NCBI RefSeq assembly: GCF_947501225.1
Contig: NZ_CANMUW010000001.1
Location: forward strand, 310,001-374,000
Direction of reading: 5' to 3'
DNA: 64,000 nt
Source: an uncultured Shewanella sp.
Lineage (GTDB): Bacteria > Pseudomonadota > Gammaproteobacteria > Enterobacterales > Shewanellaceae
A program made the translations under genes and the position numbers. Below the pieces are notes generated by a model. It worked only from the letters and a program-made list of their open reading frames with translations, made no database searches and was not told the origin of the DNA. Shown piece after piece: positions 10,214 through 19,584 of this stretch (the first letter of the stretch is position 1; each line of letters opens with the position of its first letter).

Positions 10214-10265
10214 GAGCCCCGTACAGTATCTGTGCGTATTTTCAGGTGTACGGGACTCCTTTTTA
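10214..10265 (+). terminator. Terminator-like hairpin pointing away from any gene
   Basis: GAG-C-CCCGTACA (10214-10225) pairs with TGTACGGG-A-CTC (10247-10258), one mismatch in 12 bp, and is followed by CTTTTTT on the plus strand. No plus-strand gene precedes it, and on the minus strand no T run follows the stem. It may end an unannotated small plus-strand RNA, or simply lie in the yaaU 3' trailer. The 9915-10279 gap otherwise shows only three GACATYS repeats near 10067-10104. Confidence 0.5.
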
Positions 10266-10279
10266 AACTTATATTTACT

Positions 10280-11617
10280 CTATCTATTTAGTTCAACTGA
10301 AGCTGAGAAATCTACAGAGCTTGTTTTTTCGAGAGTTAATCCTCTCGTCTCCGGTGCCATAAATATAGAAACAACCAGTCCAATCAGAGATATCACAGCT
10401 CCTGCTAGTAATGTCGAAGATATTCCATAGGTGGCCATATAAATAGGGAGCGCATAAGTCGAGATTATGGTTCCTATTCGGCTGAAGGACATTACCGCAC
10501 CTACGGCCGATGCTCGGATCTCGGTTGGAAACAGCTCATTAGGATAGAGCCACTGCAGGATCCCAGGTCCACCAGAGAAGAATGCATATACTGCAAAGGC
10601 ACCTACAATCAACCAGATACTTGGGTCTTGTACTATGCCAAGCAGTGCAAGCGAGGCAGTCATAATACCGAAGCTACCGATCAAGAGTGGTCGACGACCG
10701 ATAGAGTTCAGCCAGTACATAGCTGGAATACACCCGGCCATGAAGAAGATACTGATAACGATATTACCCAGTGCAGCATCTTGCCCTTCGGTAAAGCCAA
10801 GTAGCTCGATTATTTGAGGTCCAAAGGTATAGATGGCAAACATTGGAATTACCTGGCAGCTCCAAATCGTGCCGATAAATATAATTCTTTTTAAATATAT
10901 TGGTTCAAACAGTTTGCTATATTTAGTTTCTTCAGCCTCTTCGAAACTAATATCAACATCTTTGCCAAAGAATGTATGCATTATTTCGCGGCACTCTTTA
11001 ACACGGCCCTTTTTGAGTAACCATCTTGGAGATTCCGGAAGATGAAAACGACCCAGTAAAATAACGAGACAGGGGATAACCGCACTACCAAACATCCATC
11101 TCCAACCGTCTTGAACATCATAGAGAAGGTAGCCGACCATATTGGCTGCAGTGGCGCCAACGTACCACATGGCGGCGATGAATCCCATTGTGAATGCGCG
11201 TTGCTTGGTCGGTGAGAATTCGGCGACCATAGAGGTTGCGATGGGGTAATCGGCGCCGATCACGATACCGATTAAGAAGCGTAAAATAACTAACTCGATG
11301 GGGGATGAGACAAACATAGTTGCGAAAGAAAGTACGGCAATTGCAACTATATCAATCATAAACATTTTTTTACGGCCAACAAGATCTGCGACGTAGCCAA
11401 ATAATGCTGTTCCGATAAATAAGCCGGCCAGAGTTGCGGCACCAACTAAACCTAACCACTGTGCATCTAAACCTAATTCTGGCGTGAGCTGTTGAAGGGC
11501 CAGTCCAATTATGACTAATACATAACCATCTAAAAATGGTCCTCCGCTTCCCCAAAGCATGATTTTTCTATGAAGTGGAGTAAATTCCATATCATCGAAG
11601 TTTTTCTTTGAATTCAT
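10280..11617 (-). CDS. yaaU: MFS transporter YaaU
   Basis: A 12-helix major facilitator protein of 445 residues from the chosen start. It closely matches my memory of Escherichia coli YaaU along its length, with shared blocks such as LLWGSGGPFLDGYVL-like, GIVIGADYPIATSM, PMFAIYTFGPQI and FAVYAFFSGGPG. E. coli also has yaaU immediately after fixX, so the context agrees. The frame is open to a TTG at 11665, but the ATG at 11617 (MNSKKNFDD) lines up with the E. coli N-terminus and is preferred. A proton-coupled sugar- or acid-type symporter is expected; the substrate has not been established. It may move a compound related to carnitine metabolism. Confidence 0.88.
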   Translation of the reverse strand: MNSKKNFDDMEFTPLHRKIMLWGSGGPFLDGYVLVIIGLALQQLTPELGLDAQWLGLVGAATLAGLFIGTALFGYVADLVGRKKMFMIDIVAIAVLSFATMFVSSPIELVILRFLIGIVIGADYPIATSMVAEFSPTKQRAFTMGFIAAMWYVGATAANMVGYLLYDVQDGWRWMFGSAVIPCLVILLGRFHLPESPRWLLKKGRVKECREIMHTFFGKDVDISFEEAEETKYSKLFEPIYLKRIIFIGTIWSCQVIPMFAIYTFGPQIIELLGFTEGQDAALGNIVISIFFMAGCIPAMYWLNSIGRRPLLIGSFGIMTASLALLGIVQDPSIWLIVGAFAVYAFFSGGPGILQWLYPNELFPTEIRASAVGAVMSFSRIGTIISTYALPIYMATYGISSTLLAGAVISLIGLVVSIFMAPETRGLTLEKTSSVDFSASVELNR

Positions 11618-12124
11618 ACTACTAACCACCGACTTTATTTGTTCTATTAAGAGTGTTCGCAACAATCCTGGTTACGAAAGGTTATAAAGACGCTTCAAAA
11701 TTATTATTGAACTAATTTTGTACTAGCGAATATTTCACCGAATCAGATAATCCCATGTCAAAATATTACAATATTTACATTTCAATAATGGTGATGTAAC
11801 CAGTGTTTTTGATTATATCTTTAATTTTTTTTGTAAATTGTGAAATTTATTTTGTATATAGGGTAATGCTTTATTTGGTTGAGCTTTATTTTTAGCTTCT
11901 ACCGCGCATCGAACAAATAAGCCTATGGGCTTTATATTTTAAGCACATGCTTGTTCACCAATGTTATGAACTTGCGCGCTTGTTAATTAAGCTAAATCCA
12001 AATATTAAAAGTACTGATTGTTGTTATTTAATACTCAGTAACCTTTGTCTCTAAAATATTATTCTGACTCTAAATTTGTAGGGGCCAGAAATATGGGTAT
12101 CAGAGATACCCAATTTCGTTATGA
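11618..12124. other. AT-rich gap between fixX and yaaU
   Basis: About 500 bp without a gene. It is AT-rich and includes the region where a yaaU promoter would lie. Apart from the stem-loop at 12094-12112 nothing recognisable is seen, and no TTAG-N5-CTAA site of the fixA-caiT type is present. Confidence 0.5.
12094..12112 (-). terminator. Short hairpin just after fixX
   Basis: TGGGTATC and GATACCCA flank an AGA triloop, 13 bases beyond the fixX stop codon. The following T content is low, so it is a weak terminator or a 3'-end stabilising hairpin, which could let some transcription continue into yaaU. Confidence 0.5.
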
Positions 12125-12412
12125 TTATCCGTATCGATATTCGATGCCGAATGTTCCTCTCGGATATTCCCATTTTTCCAGAATGGTGTCACCGCACAGG
12201 AATTTGCAGGTACCGCACTCCAGACAGCCGGCAGAATCGAAACGTATGGTCCCATCTTCCTCAAGCTTATATAGTCCGGCGGGGCAGGCGTTCACAAGTT
12301 TACGGTATTCACCCATATTAGGATTATCTTTTAAGATAATATGTGGGTGCCCTTCGTCAACATGGAACTTATTGACGCCAAGTTTAACGTCTACATTGAC
12401 TGGTTCGGTCAT
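12125..12412 (-). CDS. fixX: Ferredoxin-like protein FixX
   Basis: A 95-residue ferredoxin-like protein, the same length as E. coli FixX. The C-terminal half carries the cluster-binding cysteines (NACPAGLY, then GCLECGTCKFLCG), and the protein ends IEYRYG as in the family. It belongs to the FixABCX electron-transfer flavoprotein system, where FixX passes electrons from FixC, an ETF-quinone-oxidoreductase-like protein. In the carnitine context the electrons are thought to reach crotonobetainyl-CoA reductase. Its start overlaps the fixC stop by four bases (ATGA), implying translational coupling. Confidence 0.95.
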   Translation of the reverse strand: MTEPVNVDVKLGVNKFHVDEGHPHIILKDNPNMGEYRKLVNACPAGLYKLEEDGTIRFDSAGCLECGTCKFLCGDTILEKWEYPRGTFGIEYRYG

Positions 12413-13701
12413 ATTGCAGTCACTCCTTTAATGCCATCTTTAATCAGGTTCATGTAACCCACTTCTTTACAATGCTTCATCAGGGTCTTACGTAGTGGCT
12501 GCGACTCTCTGCCATCTACCGTGAACATGCTTTCCATTATGTCGGCAACCATTTTTGGATATTCGTTGAAGATCCTGGGGGTTTCCATGAATGCAGGCAG
12601 GTTTTTATAGAGTTTCAGATCTTTCATCAGGAAGCTGTCTTCCAAAAGAGTCTGATAAGAAGATAAGCCTTGTGCACTGAAATCATCTGTTGCACGTGCC
12701 GCTAATACGGCTTTAGCCGCGGCTTCGCCAGAGGCGATGGCAAGATCCATACCGCGAACGGTGTAGCCTATGTTCAGACAGAATCCGGCAGCATCTCCGG
12801 TGATTAAAACGCCGTCATCGATCAGCTTTGGTACCATATTCAGGCCGGCTTCAGGTACCACATGCCCCGAATACTCAAGCAGCTTACCGCCTTCAATCAG
12901 TGGCTTAATCATGGAGTGGTTTTTAAAATCTTCCAGCATCTGTGGGACGGTTTTATCTGATTCACCAATGCCGTGCAATCCGCAAACGATACCCAATGAT
13001 ACGGTCGTCTGATTGGTGTAGATAAAGCCACCACCCATCAGTCCATTAGATGGTGAACCGGCGAAAAGCCATGCCGCACCTTCGTCATCGGACAGGTTAA
13101 ATCTGTCTTGAATGACCTCTTTTGGAAGCTCAATAAGCTCTTTTGCACCAACGGCCATAGCATCGGCGTTTACCTTAGGCTTAACCATTCCCAGTTTTTC
13201 GCCGAGTACAGGGTTAACACCTTCCGCCAGAATAACTGCCTTAGCTAACAGCTCGTCGCCATCGGCTTGAACACCCACGACTTTACCATCTTTGGTGATG
13301 AGTTCATCGACACGAATACCGGTAATGAACTGGGCACCAACCTCTTCGGCTTTCGCCATCAGCCATTGATCAAAATCACCCCTTAATACGGTATATGATT
13401 CCTGAACCGAAGTTTGCTCCCGGCCGTTATGGTAATCCAGGGTAACGCCGGTATCATCGGTCAGGAAGGTGACTTTCTCTTTGGTGACTTTTCTTTCAAC
13501 TGGTGCTTCTTTAGCAAAACCGGGAATAACCTTCTCCAGGCTATGAGCGTAGAGGCGGCCGCCTGTCATGTTCTTACTGCCGGCGTAGTTGCCGCGCTCA
13601 ATGACGAGAACATCCGCTCCCTCTTTTGCTAAAACATATGCGGCAACGCATCCAGCAAGCCCGGCTCCTACGATAATCGCGTCAAATGCTTCTTCTGACA
13701 T
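12409..13701 (-). CDS. fixC: FAD-dependent oxidoreductase FixC
   Basis: A 430-residue flavoprotein of the ETF:quinone oxidoreductase family, close to the 428 residues of E. coli FixC. The FAD dinucleotide-binding fold is at the N-terminus (AIIVGAGLAGCVAAYVLA, then ERG), and a second FAD motif (GVLITGDAAGFCLN) lies near residue 300. With FixA, FixB and FixX it forms a membrane-linked electron-transfer complex that in enterobacteria is needed for anaerobic carnitine reduction. A GAAGAG ribosome site precedes the ATG. The 91-bp gap to fixB holds a strong stem-loop. Confidence 0.95.
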   Translation of the reverse strand: MSEEAFDAIIVGAGLAGCVAAYVLAKEGADVLVIERGNYAGSKNMTGGRLYAHSLEKVIPGFAKEAPVERKVTKEKVTFLTDDTGVTLDYHNGREQTSVQESYTVLRGDFDQWLMAKAEEVGAQFITGIRVDELITKDGKVVGVQADGDELLAKAVILAEGVNPVLGEKLGMVKPKVNADAMAVGAKELIELPKEVIQDRFNLSDDEGAAWLFAGSPSNGLMGGGFIYTNQTTVSLGIVCGLHGIGESDKTVPQMLEDFKNHSMIKPLIEGGKLLEYSGHVVPEAGLNMVPKLIDDGVLITGDAAGFCLNIGYTVRGMDLAIASGEAAAKAVLAARATDDFSAQGLSSYQTLLEDSFLMKDLKLYKNLPAFMETPRIFNEYPKMVADIMESMFTVDGRESQPLRKTLMKHCKEVGYMNLIKDGIKGVTAI

Positions 13702-13732
13702 ACAAATTTACTCTTCACATAGTTTTGGTTTT

Positions 13733-13760
13733 AACACCGGGCTTTTATTTGCCCGGTGTT
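13733..13760 (-). other. Intercistronic stem-loop, fixB-fixC
   Basis: AACACCGGGC (13733-13742) and GCCCGGTGTT (13751-13760) form a perfect 10-bp stem with an eight-base loop. On the minus strand no T run follows it, so it more likely shapes mRNA processing or stability than ends transcription. Confidence 0.6.
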
Positions 13761-13792
13761 ACGTCGGGAGATAAATCGTGCCCGATCTTCAA

Positions 13793-14737
13793 TTAACCTT
13801 TAAAGGCGCTGATCAGTGCCGGAACGACCTTGTTTAGGTCGCCGACAATTCCGTAGTCAGCATATTGGAAGATAGGTGCATTCTTATCTTTGTTTACCGC
13901 AAGAATAGTCTGTGAACTCAGTGCGCCTACCATGTGCTGGATCTGACCTGAGATACCCAGTGCCAGATAGAGCTCTGGCTTAAGCATGACACCTGAAACA
14001 CCGATATAGCGCTCGCGTTCCATCCACTTCTCTGTTTCTGCGATCGGACGAGAGCAGCCGAGTTCTGCGTCGATTGCAGAGCCCAGGTCGGCAACCATCT
14101 GTAGGTTTTCCTGCTTACCGATACCACTACCGATAGCAATAACGCGTTTTGCCTTACCTAAGTCAACGCTCTCACCCTGTTTAGCACGGCGTTCGATGCA
14201 CTTGATAGCCGCTTTTGGCTCGATATATGAAACAGCAACTGCTTCACCGGTCTTTGAGCTGTCGGCTTCGGCAGCTTCAAATACACCATTACCGATAGTG
14301 ACAAGAGCGATTGGTGATACGATCTTCTCTTCACCGATCGCCAGACCGCCATAGACCATATGTTTAGCAATAACGCCGTCAGCTACAGTGACTTCAGAGG
14401 CGTCATTGATAACACCTGCGTTAAGTTGAACACCTAATTTTGCCGCCAGAGCTTTGCCGCGCTTGGTGGCACCGAGGAGCATTAAGGTGTTTGCATCGCC
14501 GTTCGAGATAGCGTGTGCCATTGTGTCTGCATAATCTTCGATGACTTTGCCGTCATCTTTTTCACCCAGGTAGTACACATGGGTTGCACCCAGTGAGTAA
14601 GCCTTAGCTATCTCATCTTCAGAGCCGATGACGAAAGCAGATACTTTTTCGCCCAGCTCAACACCACCTGCGATAACTTCTGGTAAACGGGAAGCGATAT
14701 CACTAAATACCCATACATTTGACAGTTTGCTCATCAT
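13793..14737 (-). CDS. fixB: Electron transfer flavoprotein alpha-type subunit FixB
   Basis: A 314-residue ETF alpha-type subunit (E. coli FixB has 313). The N-terminal domain begins MMSKLSNVWVFSDIASRLPE; the C-terminal FAD-binding domain is clear (RVIAIGSGIGKQENL, then AELGCSRPIAE and LYLALGISGQIQHMVG). It pairs with FixA to form the electron-transferring heterodimer that feeds FixC and FixX, probably supplying CaiA. Two ATG codons are adjacent (MM); GGGG lies just upstream. It follows fixA by eight bases, so the two are cotranscribed. Confidence 0.95.
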   Translation of the reverse strand: MMSKLSNVWVFSDIASRLPEVIAGGVELGEKVSAFVIGSEDEIAKAYSLGATHVYYLGEKDDGKVIEDYADTMAHAISNGDANTLMLLGATKRGKALAAKLGVQLNAGVINDASEVTVADGVIAKHMVYGGLAIGEEKIVSPIALVTIGNGVFEAAEADSSKTGEAVAVSYIEPKAAIKCIERRAKQGESVDLGKAKRVIAIGSGIGKQENLQMVADLGSAIDAELGCSRPIAETEKWMERERYIGVSGVMLKPELYLALGISGQIQHMVGALSSQTILAVNKDKNAPIFQYADYGIVGDLNKVVPALISAFKG

Positions 14738-14745
14738 TTTTCCCC

Positions 14746-15519
14746 TTACTTAAGTGCTTTGCGCAGGTGTTCTGCAAATTCTGCGACTTTCTCTTCATCA
14801 TCGCCGTCTATAATGATCTGCTTACGTTCGGCCTGTTTTGGTGCCAGTACTGAAACTGATTCAACCAGAGCCGGAATCTCTGCAACTTCGATCTCTTCGG
14901 CTGCTAACTTAGTTACCGGCTTCTTGCCTGCAGCTAAGATTGTCTTCATCGATGGGATAGATGGCTCGTTGATGTCTGCTGAAACAGAGATAACCGCTGG
15001 CAACGTGATCTCAAGAACTTCAACTTCATCGTCTAATGATCTTTCAACGGTGACTTTGCCAGGCTCAGCCGAAACGATTTTGCTCACTGCGTTGATGGTA
15101 GCTACCTGTAACAGTTCACCAAGTTGCATACCAACCTGTTGAGCGTAAAGGTCACCGGAACCGTCGCCACAAACAATCAGGTCGAAACCTGTTTTCTGTG
15201 CTGCTGCGGCAAGGACACGAGCCGTTTGGTGTGGCAGAGTCTGTTCAAATTTCTCATCAACCACTACAGTTAGATCGTCAGGACCGCGAGAGAGGATATC
15301 TTTACGTGCTTTAGGGTTATCCAGAGCCTTGCCACCTACACTTAAGGCGGTAATGCTGCATTCACCAACCATGGCTTTGATCTCTACCGCAGCTTCTACC
15401 GCATTGAGGTCAAATTGGTTGATCTTTGGTGCTGCTTTGCTGGTGTCCAGAACACCGTCAGCTTTCACTGCGATATCTTGCTCTTCAGGAACGAGTTTGT
15501 AACATGTAATAATTTTCAT
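14746..15519 (-). CDS. fixA: Electron transfer flavoprotein beta-type subunit FixA
   Basis: A 257-residue ETF beta-type subunit, matching the 256 residues of E. coli FixA. It begins [16 protein letters not shown] and carries the family segment [18 protein letters not shown]. It is the first gene of the fixABCX operon, divergent from caiT, the arrangement known from enterobacteria. A good ribosome site (TGGAG) lies before the ATG. Regulation is probably shared with caiT through the 1.1-kb intergenic region described separately. Confidence 0.95.
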   Translation of the reverse strand: MKIITCYKLVPEEQDIAVKADGVLDTSKAAPKINQFDLNAVEAAVEIKAMVGECSITALSVGGKALDNPKARKDILSRGPDDLTVVVDEKFEQTLPHQTARVLAAAAQKTGFDLIVCGDGSGDLYAQQVGMQLGELLQVATINAVSKIVSAEPGKVTVERSLDDEVEVLEITLPAVISVSADINEPSIPSMKTILAAGKKPVTKLAAEEIEVAEIPALVESVSVLAPKQAERKQIIIDGDDEEKVAEFAEHLRKALK

Positions 15520-15785
15520 TATTTCTCCAGTTTAGATATTACATACTTCTAAATTCAATATATGGCTATATGTCTATTAACTTACCAGTGCCGCCTTAGA
15601 TAATGTCTTGATGGTCAAACCGCTGCATGCTTATTGTTTGTTGCCAATCCGGCTTATCAGAACTCTTATCTATAGGTGTTATTAGTAAATCATTTATAGC
15701 GATTTCAATATGTATCTAGTATTTAGTTTAAAAGTATATTGTTTTATTACCGTATGTTGATTTAGTAGGCTGTGCAATTATATGG

Positions 15786-16063
15786 TTAGAATTGTCAGCG
15801 CTAATGTTAGACGGGTCACACTTATTAATTGTTTGCTGTTAGGCTTTCTAACGTTAATATTAGCGGTTCTAATAGGCCTGATTTCAGTGACCGTTTAGCT
15901 CTTTAAATACAAGGGTTTTTAGCTGGTGTAATAATAATATTAGCCCTGCTAATGCCATCTCTTTTTCAATGTTTTTATGTGGTTTTTTAGCCGCTCTAAT
16001 ATTAATGTTAGCTCTGCTAATACGGGGTTTTAGCCATACTAATATCACTATTAGAAATACTAT
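15786..16063. promoter_or_regulatory. Array of TTAG-N5-CTAA palindromes between fixA and caiT
   Basis: Six perfect TTAG-N5-CTAA sites start at 15839, 15860, 15940, 15987, 16008 and 16030. Near-perfect ones start at 15895 (ends TAAA), 15919 (ends GTAA) and 16051 (ends CTAT). TTAG half-sites lie at 15786 and 15807. Steps between neighbours are often 21-22 bp (15786-15807, 15839-15860, 15919-15940, 15987-16008-16030-16051), two helical turns. Each site has the T-N11-A form of a LysR box, and many carry the CTAAT core known for GcvA. The sites differ in the five central bases, unlike copied repeats. They probably serve as operators for both divergent operons. Confidence 0.75.
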
Positions 16064-16255
16064 TTTTGACTCATATTTTTTACCTGTTCTCCACTTGTAT
16101 TTTAACGGTTACGGGTTTTAGCCAATAATTTTTGCATGATGCTAAGTGTAGTCAAATCAAGTGTTTACGGTTGCCATTTGGTTGTTTCGCTGCTTGTTTT
16201 TGTTGTGGTTTCAGGCTGGCTAAAGCTTAAATTGACGCTCCTTTTTACCTCATCT

Positions 16256-16307
16256 TTACCCCCTGTTTTGTGATGGGGGTAACACCATTTTTTTAGTGGT
16301 TTTTTTC
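16256..16307 (+). other. Stem-loop followed by T runs in the caiT leader region
   Basis: TTACCCCC (16256-16263) and GGGGGTAA (16275-16282) form a perfect 8-bp stem. It is followed by CACCA, seven T, AGTGG and seven T. This resembles a terminator or attenuator about 330 bases ahead of caiT, though whether the caiT transcript covers it is unknown. Confidence 0.4.
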
Positions 16308-16330
16308 AATTTTTTTCTATTTCAAATGAA

Positions 16331-16346
16331 CGTGATAACGATCACT
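16331..16346. promoter_or_regulatory. CRP-like site between fixA and caiT
   Basis: CGTGA-TAACGA-TCACT matches the CRP consensus TGTGA-N6-TCACA at eight of ten defined positions, with a perfect GTGA-N6-TCAC core. E. coli cai expression is CRP-dependent, so the position is sensible. No convincing FNR box was found. Confidence 0.6.
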
Positions 16347-16633
16347 GAATAAGAGGATTAGTGAATGCATTATTCTGCCGTCAGCCAAGAGGTATTAATT
16401 GATAAGCTTAAGATGTTTTATTATTGGTTATTATCTATTGGTAAGAAAATGAAAAAGGCGAGTTAGGTTATTTTGATTTGCGTTTTTAATTAAGCTTAAT
16501 GATTGGCTTGAGTCTAATTTGTTTTATTTTGATTGGGTATGTGCTGATTGTTGAGTCAGGTAAATACACAGATTGAAAGAACTTCGAAGCCTTAACTATT
16601 ATCCTCCTAAAAAAAAGAGGGAGATGTATTAAG

Positions 16634-18178
16634 ATGAATGAAAAAACTATGGATGTAGATCTCACTGCAGGAAAAAAGAAGAAGGTTACGATTGAACCTA
16701 AAATCTTTTTCCCTTCATTGATTGCCGTCATATTGCTCTCTTACTTGACCGTAAGGGATCTGGACGCGGCAAATATCGTTATTGGTGATGTATTTCACTA
16801 CTTGACCCACTCATGGGGATGGGCATTTGAGTGGTACATGATTTTTATGGCTGCTGGTTGGGCCTGGTTGGTCTGGGGACCATATGCAAATAACCGCTTA
16901 GGTCAGGAAAAGCCTGAGTTCAGTACCGGAAGTTGGATCTTCCTGATGTTCGCATCCTGTACCTCAGCTGCTGTACTGTACTGGGGATCGCTGGAGGTCT
17001 ACTACTATGTGACCTATCCTCCTTTCGAGCTTGAATCTCTCTCGGTTCAGGCCAAAGAGTTGGGTGTTGCCTATAGTCTCTTCCACTGGGGCCCACTGCC
17101 TTGGATGGGATATGGCTTCTTCACCGTGGCATTAGGTTACTTCCTTTTCGTTAAGAAGATGGATGTGGTTCGTCCAAGCGGCACATTAGAGCCTGTTCTG
17201 GGTAAACATCACAAAGGTGTACTCGGTTCGTTCATCGATAATGTCTATGTAGTTGCCTTGATCCTCGCTATGGGTACCAGCCTTGGTCTGGCGACACCTT
17301 TGGTAACTGAGTGTATTCAATGGCTGTTCGGTATTCCACGCACCATCGAAGTCGATACCATCGTTATCTCTGTATGGATTATCTTCAACGCTGTGTGTGT
17401 AGCCTTCGGTCTGACCAAGGGTATCAAGATTGCGAGTGATCTGCGTAGCTACCTGAGTATCATCATGCTGTTTTGGGTGTTCCTTATCGGCGCAACCAGC
17501 TTCACAGTTAACTACTTCACCGAGTCAGTGGGTGTGATGCTGGACTACTTGCCTCGCATGCTCTTCTATACAAGCTCAATCAGTGAAGGCAGCTGGCCAC
17601 AAGACTGGACCGTGTTCTACTGGGCATGGTGGGTCGTATATGGCATCCAGATGTGTATCTTCCTGGCTAAGATCTCTCGTGGCCGTACCGTACGTGAACT
17701 TTGTCTGACTATGGTTGCCGGTTTGACTGCTTCTACCTGGTTCCTGTGGACTATTCTGGGCAGTAACACCATGAACCTGATGAATGAAAATATCATCAAC
17801 ATGCCACAGCTTATTGCTGACCATGGTGCACCACGTGCCATCATCGAAACCTGGGCTGCACTACCGATGAGCACTATCACCATGTGGGGCTTCTTCATTC
17901 TATGTTTCCTTGCAACTGTCACCCTGATTAACGCCTGTTCATACACCCTGGCTATGTCTACCTGTAAGGGTGCTGACGCAGACAACGAGCCACCAGTTTG
18001 GATCCGTGTAGGTTGGTCAGTTCTGGTTGGTGTTATCGGTATCGTACTGTTATCACTGGGCGGACTTAAGCCACTACAGACGGCGATTATTGCCGGTGGT
18101 GCACCGCTGGTTATCGTCAATATCTTGGTGATTATCTCTTTCTTGAAAGATGCGGGTAAAAACAAATGGGCTTCTTAG
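16634..18178 (+). CDS. caiT: L-carnitine/gamma-butyrobetaine antiporter CaiT
   Basis: A 514-residue BCCT-family transporter with 12 membrane helices, nearly identical in many blocks to E. coli CaiT (504 residues): [16 protein letters not shown], [39 protein letters not shown] and [17 protein letters not shown]. The substrate-binding aromatic box segment [13 protein letters not shown] is intact. It exchanges external carnitine for internal gamma-butyrobetaine without a sodium gradient. The N-terminus is about nine residues longer and lysine-rich. A purine-rich ribosome site (AGAGGGAG) precedes the ATG at modest distance. It is the first gene of the cai operon. Confidence 0.97.
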   Translation: MNEKTMDVDLTAGKKKKVTIEPKIFFPSLIAVILLSYLTVRDLDAANIVIGDVFHYLTHSWGWAFEWYMIFMAAGWAWLVWGPYANNRLGQEKPEFSTGSWIFLMFASCTSAAVLYWGSLEVYYYVTYPPFELESLSVQAKELGVAYSLFHWGPLPWMGYGFFTVALGYFLFVKKMDVVRPSGTLEPVLGKHHKGVLGSFIDNVYVVALILAMGTSLGLATPLVTECIQWLFGIPRTIEVDTIVISVWIIFNAVCVAFGLTKGIKIASDLRSYLSIIMLFWVFLIGATSFTVNYFTESVGVMLDYLPRMLFYTSSISEGSWPQDWTVFYWAWWVVYGIQMCIFLAKISRGRTVRELCLTMVAGLTASTWFLWTILGSNTMNLMNENIINMPQLIADHGAPRAIIETWAALPMSTITMWGFFILCFLATVTLINACSYTLAMSTCKGADADNEPPVWIRVGWSVLVGVIGIVLLSLGGLKPLQTAIIAGGAPLVIVNILVIISFLKDAGKNKWAS

Positions 18179-18236
18179 TCCTGGCCTGACAGGTCAAGAC
18201 TTTGAGCCAAGTAGTAGTAATTTATAGGAATAAACG

Positions 18237-19373
18237 ATGGATTTTAAATTAAACGACGAACAAGAGTTATTTGTTTCTGGTATTCGCGACTTGATGGAGA
18301 AGGAGAACTGGGAGAGCTATTTCGCAGAGTGTGATGAAAATAGCCAGTATCCTGAAAGGTTTGTTAAAGAGTTAGCCGAGATGGGAATCGACAGCCTGCT
18401 ACTTCCTGAAGAGCATGGCGGGTTCAACGAAGGCATGGTGACTCTGACTGCTATCTGGGAAGAGCTGGGTCGTTTAGGTGCTCCAACTTACGTGCTTTAT
18501 CAACTGCCAGGCATCGCGACGGTATTGAGACACGGTAACCAGGATCAGATCGATAAGATCATGGCACTACGTGGTACCGGTAAGCAGATGTGGAACTCGG
18601 CTATTACCGAGCCAAGTGCAGGTTCTGATGTGGGTAGCCTGCTAACTACCTATAAGAGAAAGAACGGCAAAGTTTACCTGACAGGTAGCAAGTGCTTTAT
18701 CACCAGTGCGGCGGGTACACCTTACATCGTAGTCATGGCTAAAGACGCCGATTCAGAGAAGCCAATCTTCACCGAGTGGTTTGTCGATATGTCTAAGCCA
18801 GGTATCAAGCTAGGAAAGTTACCTAAGCTTGGTTTGAAGATGGACAGCTGTTGTGAGCTGCAGTTCGACGAGCTTGAGCTGGAAGAGTCAGACATGTTCG
18901 GTGAGGAAGGCAATGGCTTCCTGCGTGTGAAGGAGGAGTTCGACTCTGAGCGCTTCCTGGTTGCCCTGACTAACTATGGTGCTGCTTACTGTGCATTTGA
19001 AGATGCGGCTAAGTATGCCAACCAGCGTGTTCAGTTCGGTGAGACTATCGGTCGCTACCAGCTGATTCAGGATAAGTTTGCTCAGATGGCTATCAAGCTT
19101 AACAGCATGAAGAACATGGTCTATGAAGCAGCCTGGAAGTGCGACAACGGCGTCATGACTTCCGGTGATTCGGCAATGTGCAAATACTTCTGCGCGAATG
19201 CCGGCTTCGAGGTAATTGACTCTGCAATGCAGGTTCTGGGTGGTTACGCTATTGCCGGTGAGCATCGCATCAGCCGTATGTGGCGTGACATCCGTGTAGA
19301 CAGAGTGTCTGGTGGTTCAGATGAGATGCAAATTCTGACCCTTGGTCGTTCTGTGCTTAAGCAATACAGATAG
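18237..19373 (+). CDS. caiA: Crotonobetainyl-CoA reductase CaiA
   Basis: A 378-residue acyl-CoA dehydrogenase family flavoprotein (E. coli CaiA has 380). It shows the family blocks [36 protein letters not shown] and [16 protein letters not shown]. It reduces crotonobetainyl-CoA to gamma-butyrobetainyl-CoA, the electron-accepting step of anaerobic carnitine metabolism, using electrons probably delivered by FixABCX. It lies 58 bp after caiT with a GGAATAAACG ribosome site. The stop is followed by a very stable hairpin before caiB. Confidence 0.96.
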   Translation: MDFKLNDEQELFVSGIRDLMEKENWESYFAECDENSQYPERFVKELAEMGIDSLLLPEEHGGFNEGMVTLTAIWEELGRLGAPTYVLYQLPGIATVLRHGNQDQIDKIMALRGTGKQMWNSAITEPSAGSDVGSLLTTYKRKNGKVYLTGSKCFITSAAGTPYIVVMAKDADSEKPIFTEWFVDMSKPGIKLGKLPKLGLKMDSCCELQFDELELEESDMFGEEGNGFLRVKEEFDSERFLVALTNYGAAYCAFEDAAKYANQRVQFGETIGRYQLIQDKFAQMAIKLNSMKNMVYEAAWKCDNGVMTSGDSAMCKYFCANAGFEVIDSAMQVLGGYAIAGEHRISRMWRDIRVDRVSGGSDEMQILTLGRSVLKQYR

Positions 19374-19401
19374 TTAGTGCTGGGTTAATCCGTACGGTAA
19401 G

Positions 19402-19424
19402 GCCTCCGCAGTTCCTGCGGAGGC
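19402..19424 (+). other. Intercistronic hairpin, caiA-caiB
   Basis: GCCTCCGCAG (19402-19411) and CTGCGGAGGC (19415-19424) form a perfect 10-bp GC-rich stem with a TTC triloop. No T run follows, so it is more likely to protect or process the upstream mRNA end than to terminate; the 211-bp caiA-caiB gap holds nothing else. Confidence 0.65.
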
Positions 19425-19584
19425 AAATTGAATTCTTGCTCTGTTCCTGAAAGCGCGCATCACTTTTATCACGTTTTCATGAGCCCGTACGCCTTATCTT
19501 CAAGTCCGTTTGAGTCTTTATTAAGACGTTGCCGGCCAAATCGTCGTGCAGAGTCTTTGTTTGAATATATAAGAGAAGGGTATT

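Noticed and set aside
15786..16063. CRISPR array
   Set aside because: The repeats are 13-bp palindromes at about 21-bp steps without spacers of normal size, and no cas gene is near.
15520..16633. FNR box for anaerobic control of cai and fix
   Set aside because: Candidates such as TTGATAAGCTTAA match only one half of TTGAT-N4-ATCAA, so none is claimed.
17617..18165. Long open frame on the minus strand inside caiT
   Set aside because: It is fully antisense to an unmistakable CaiT, shows no family motif, and reflects codon bias of the real gene.
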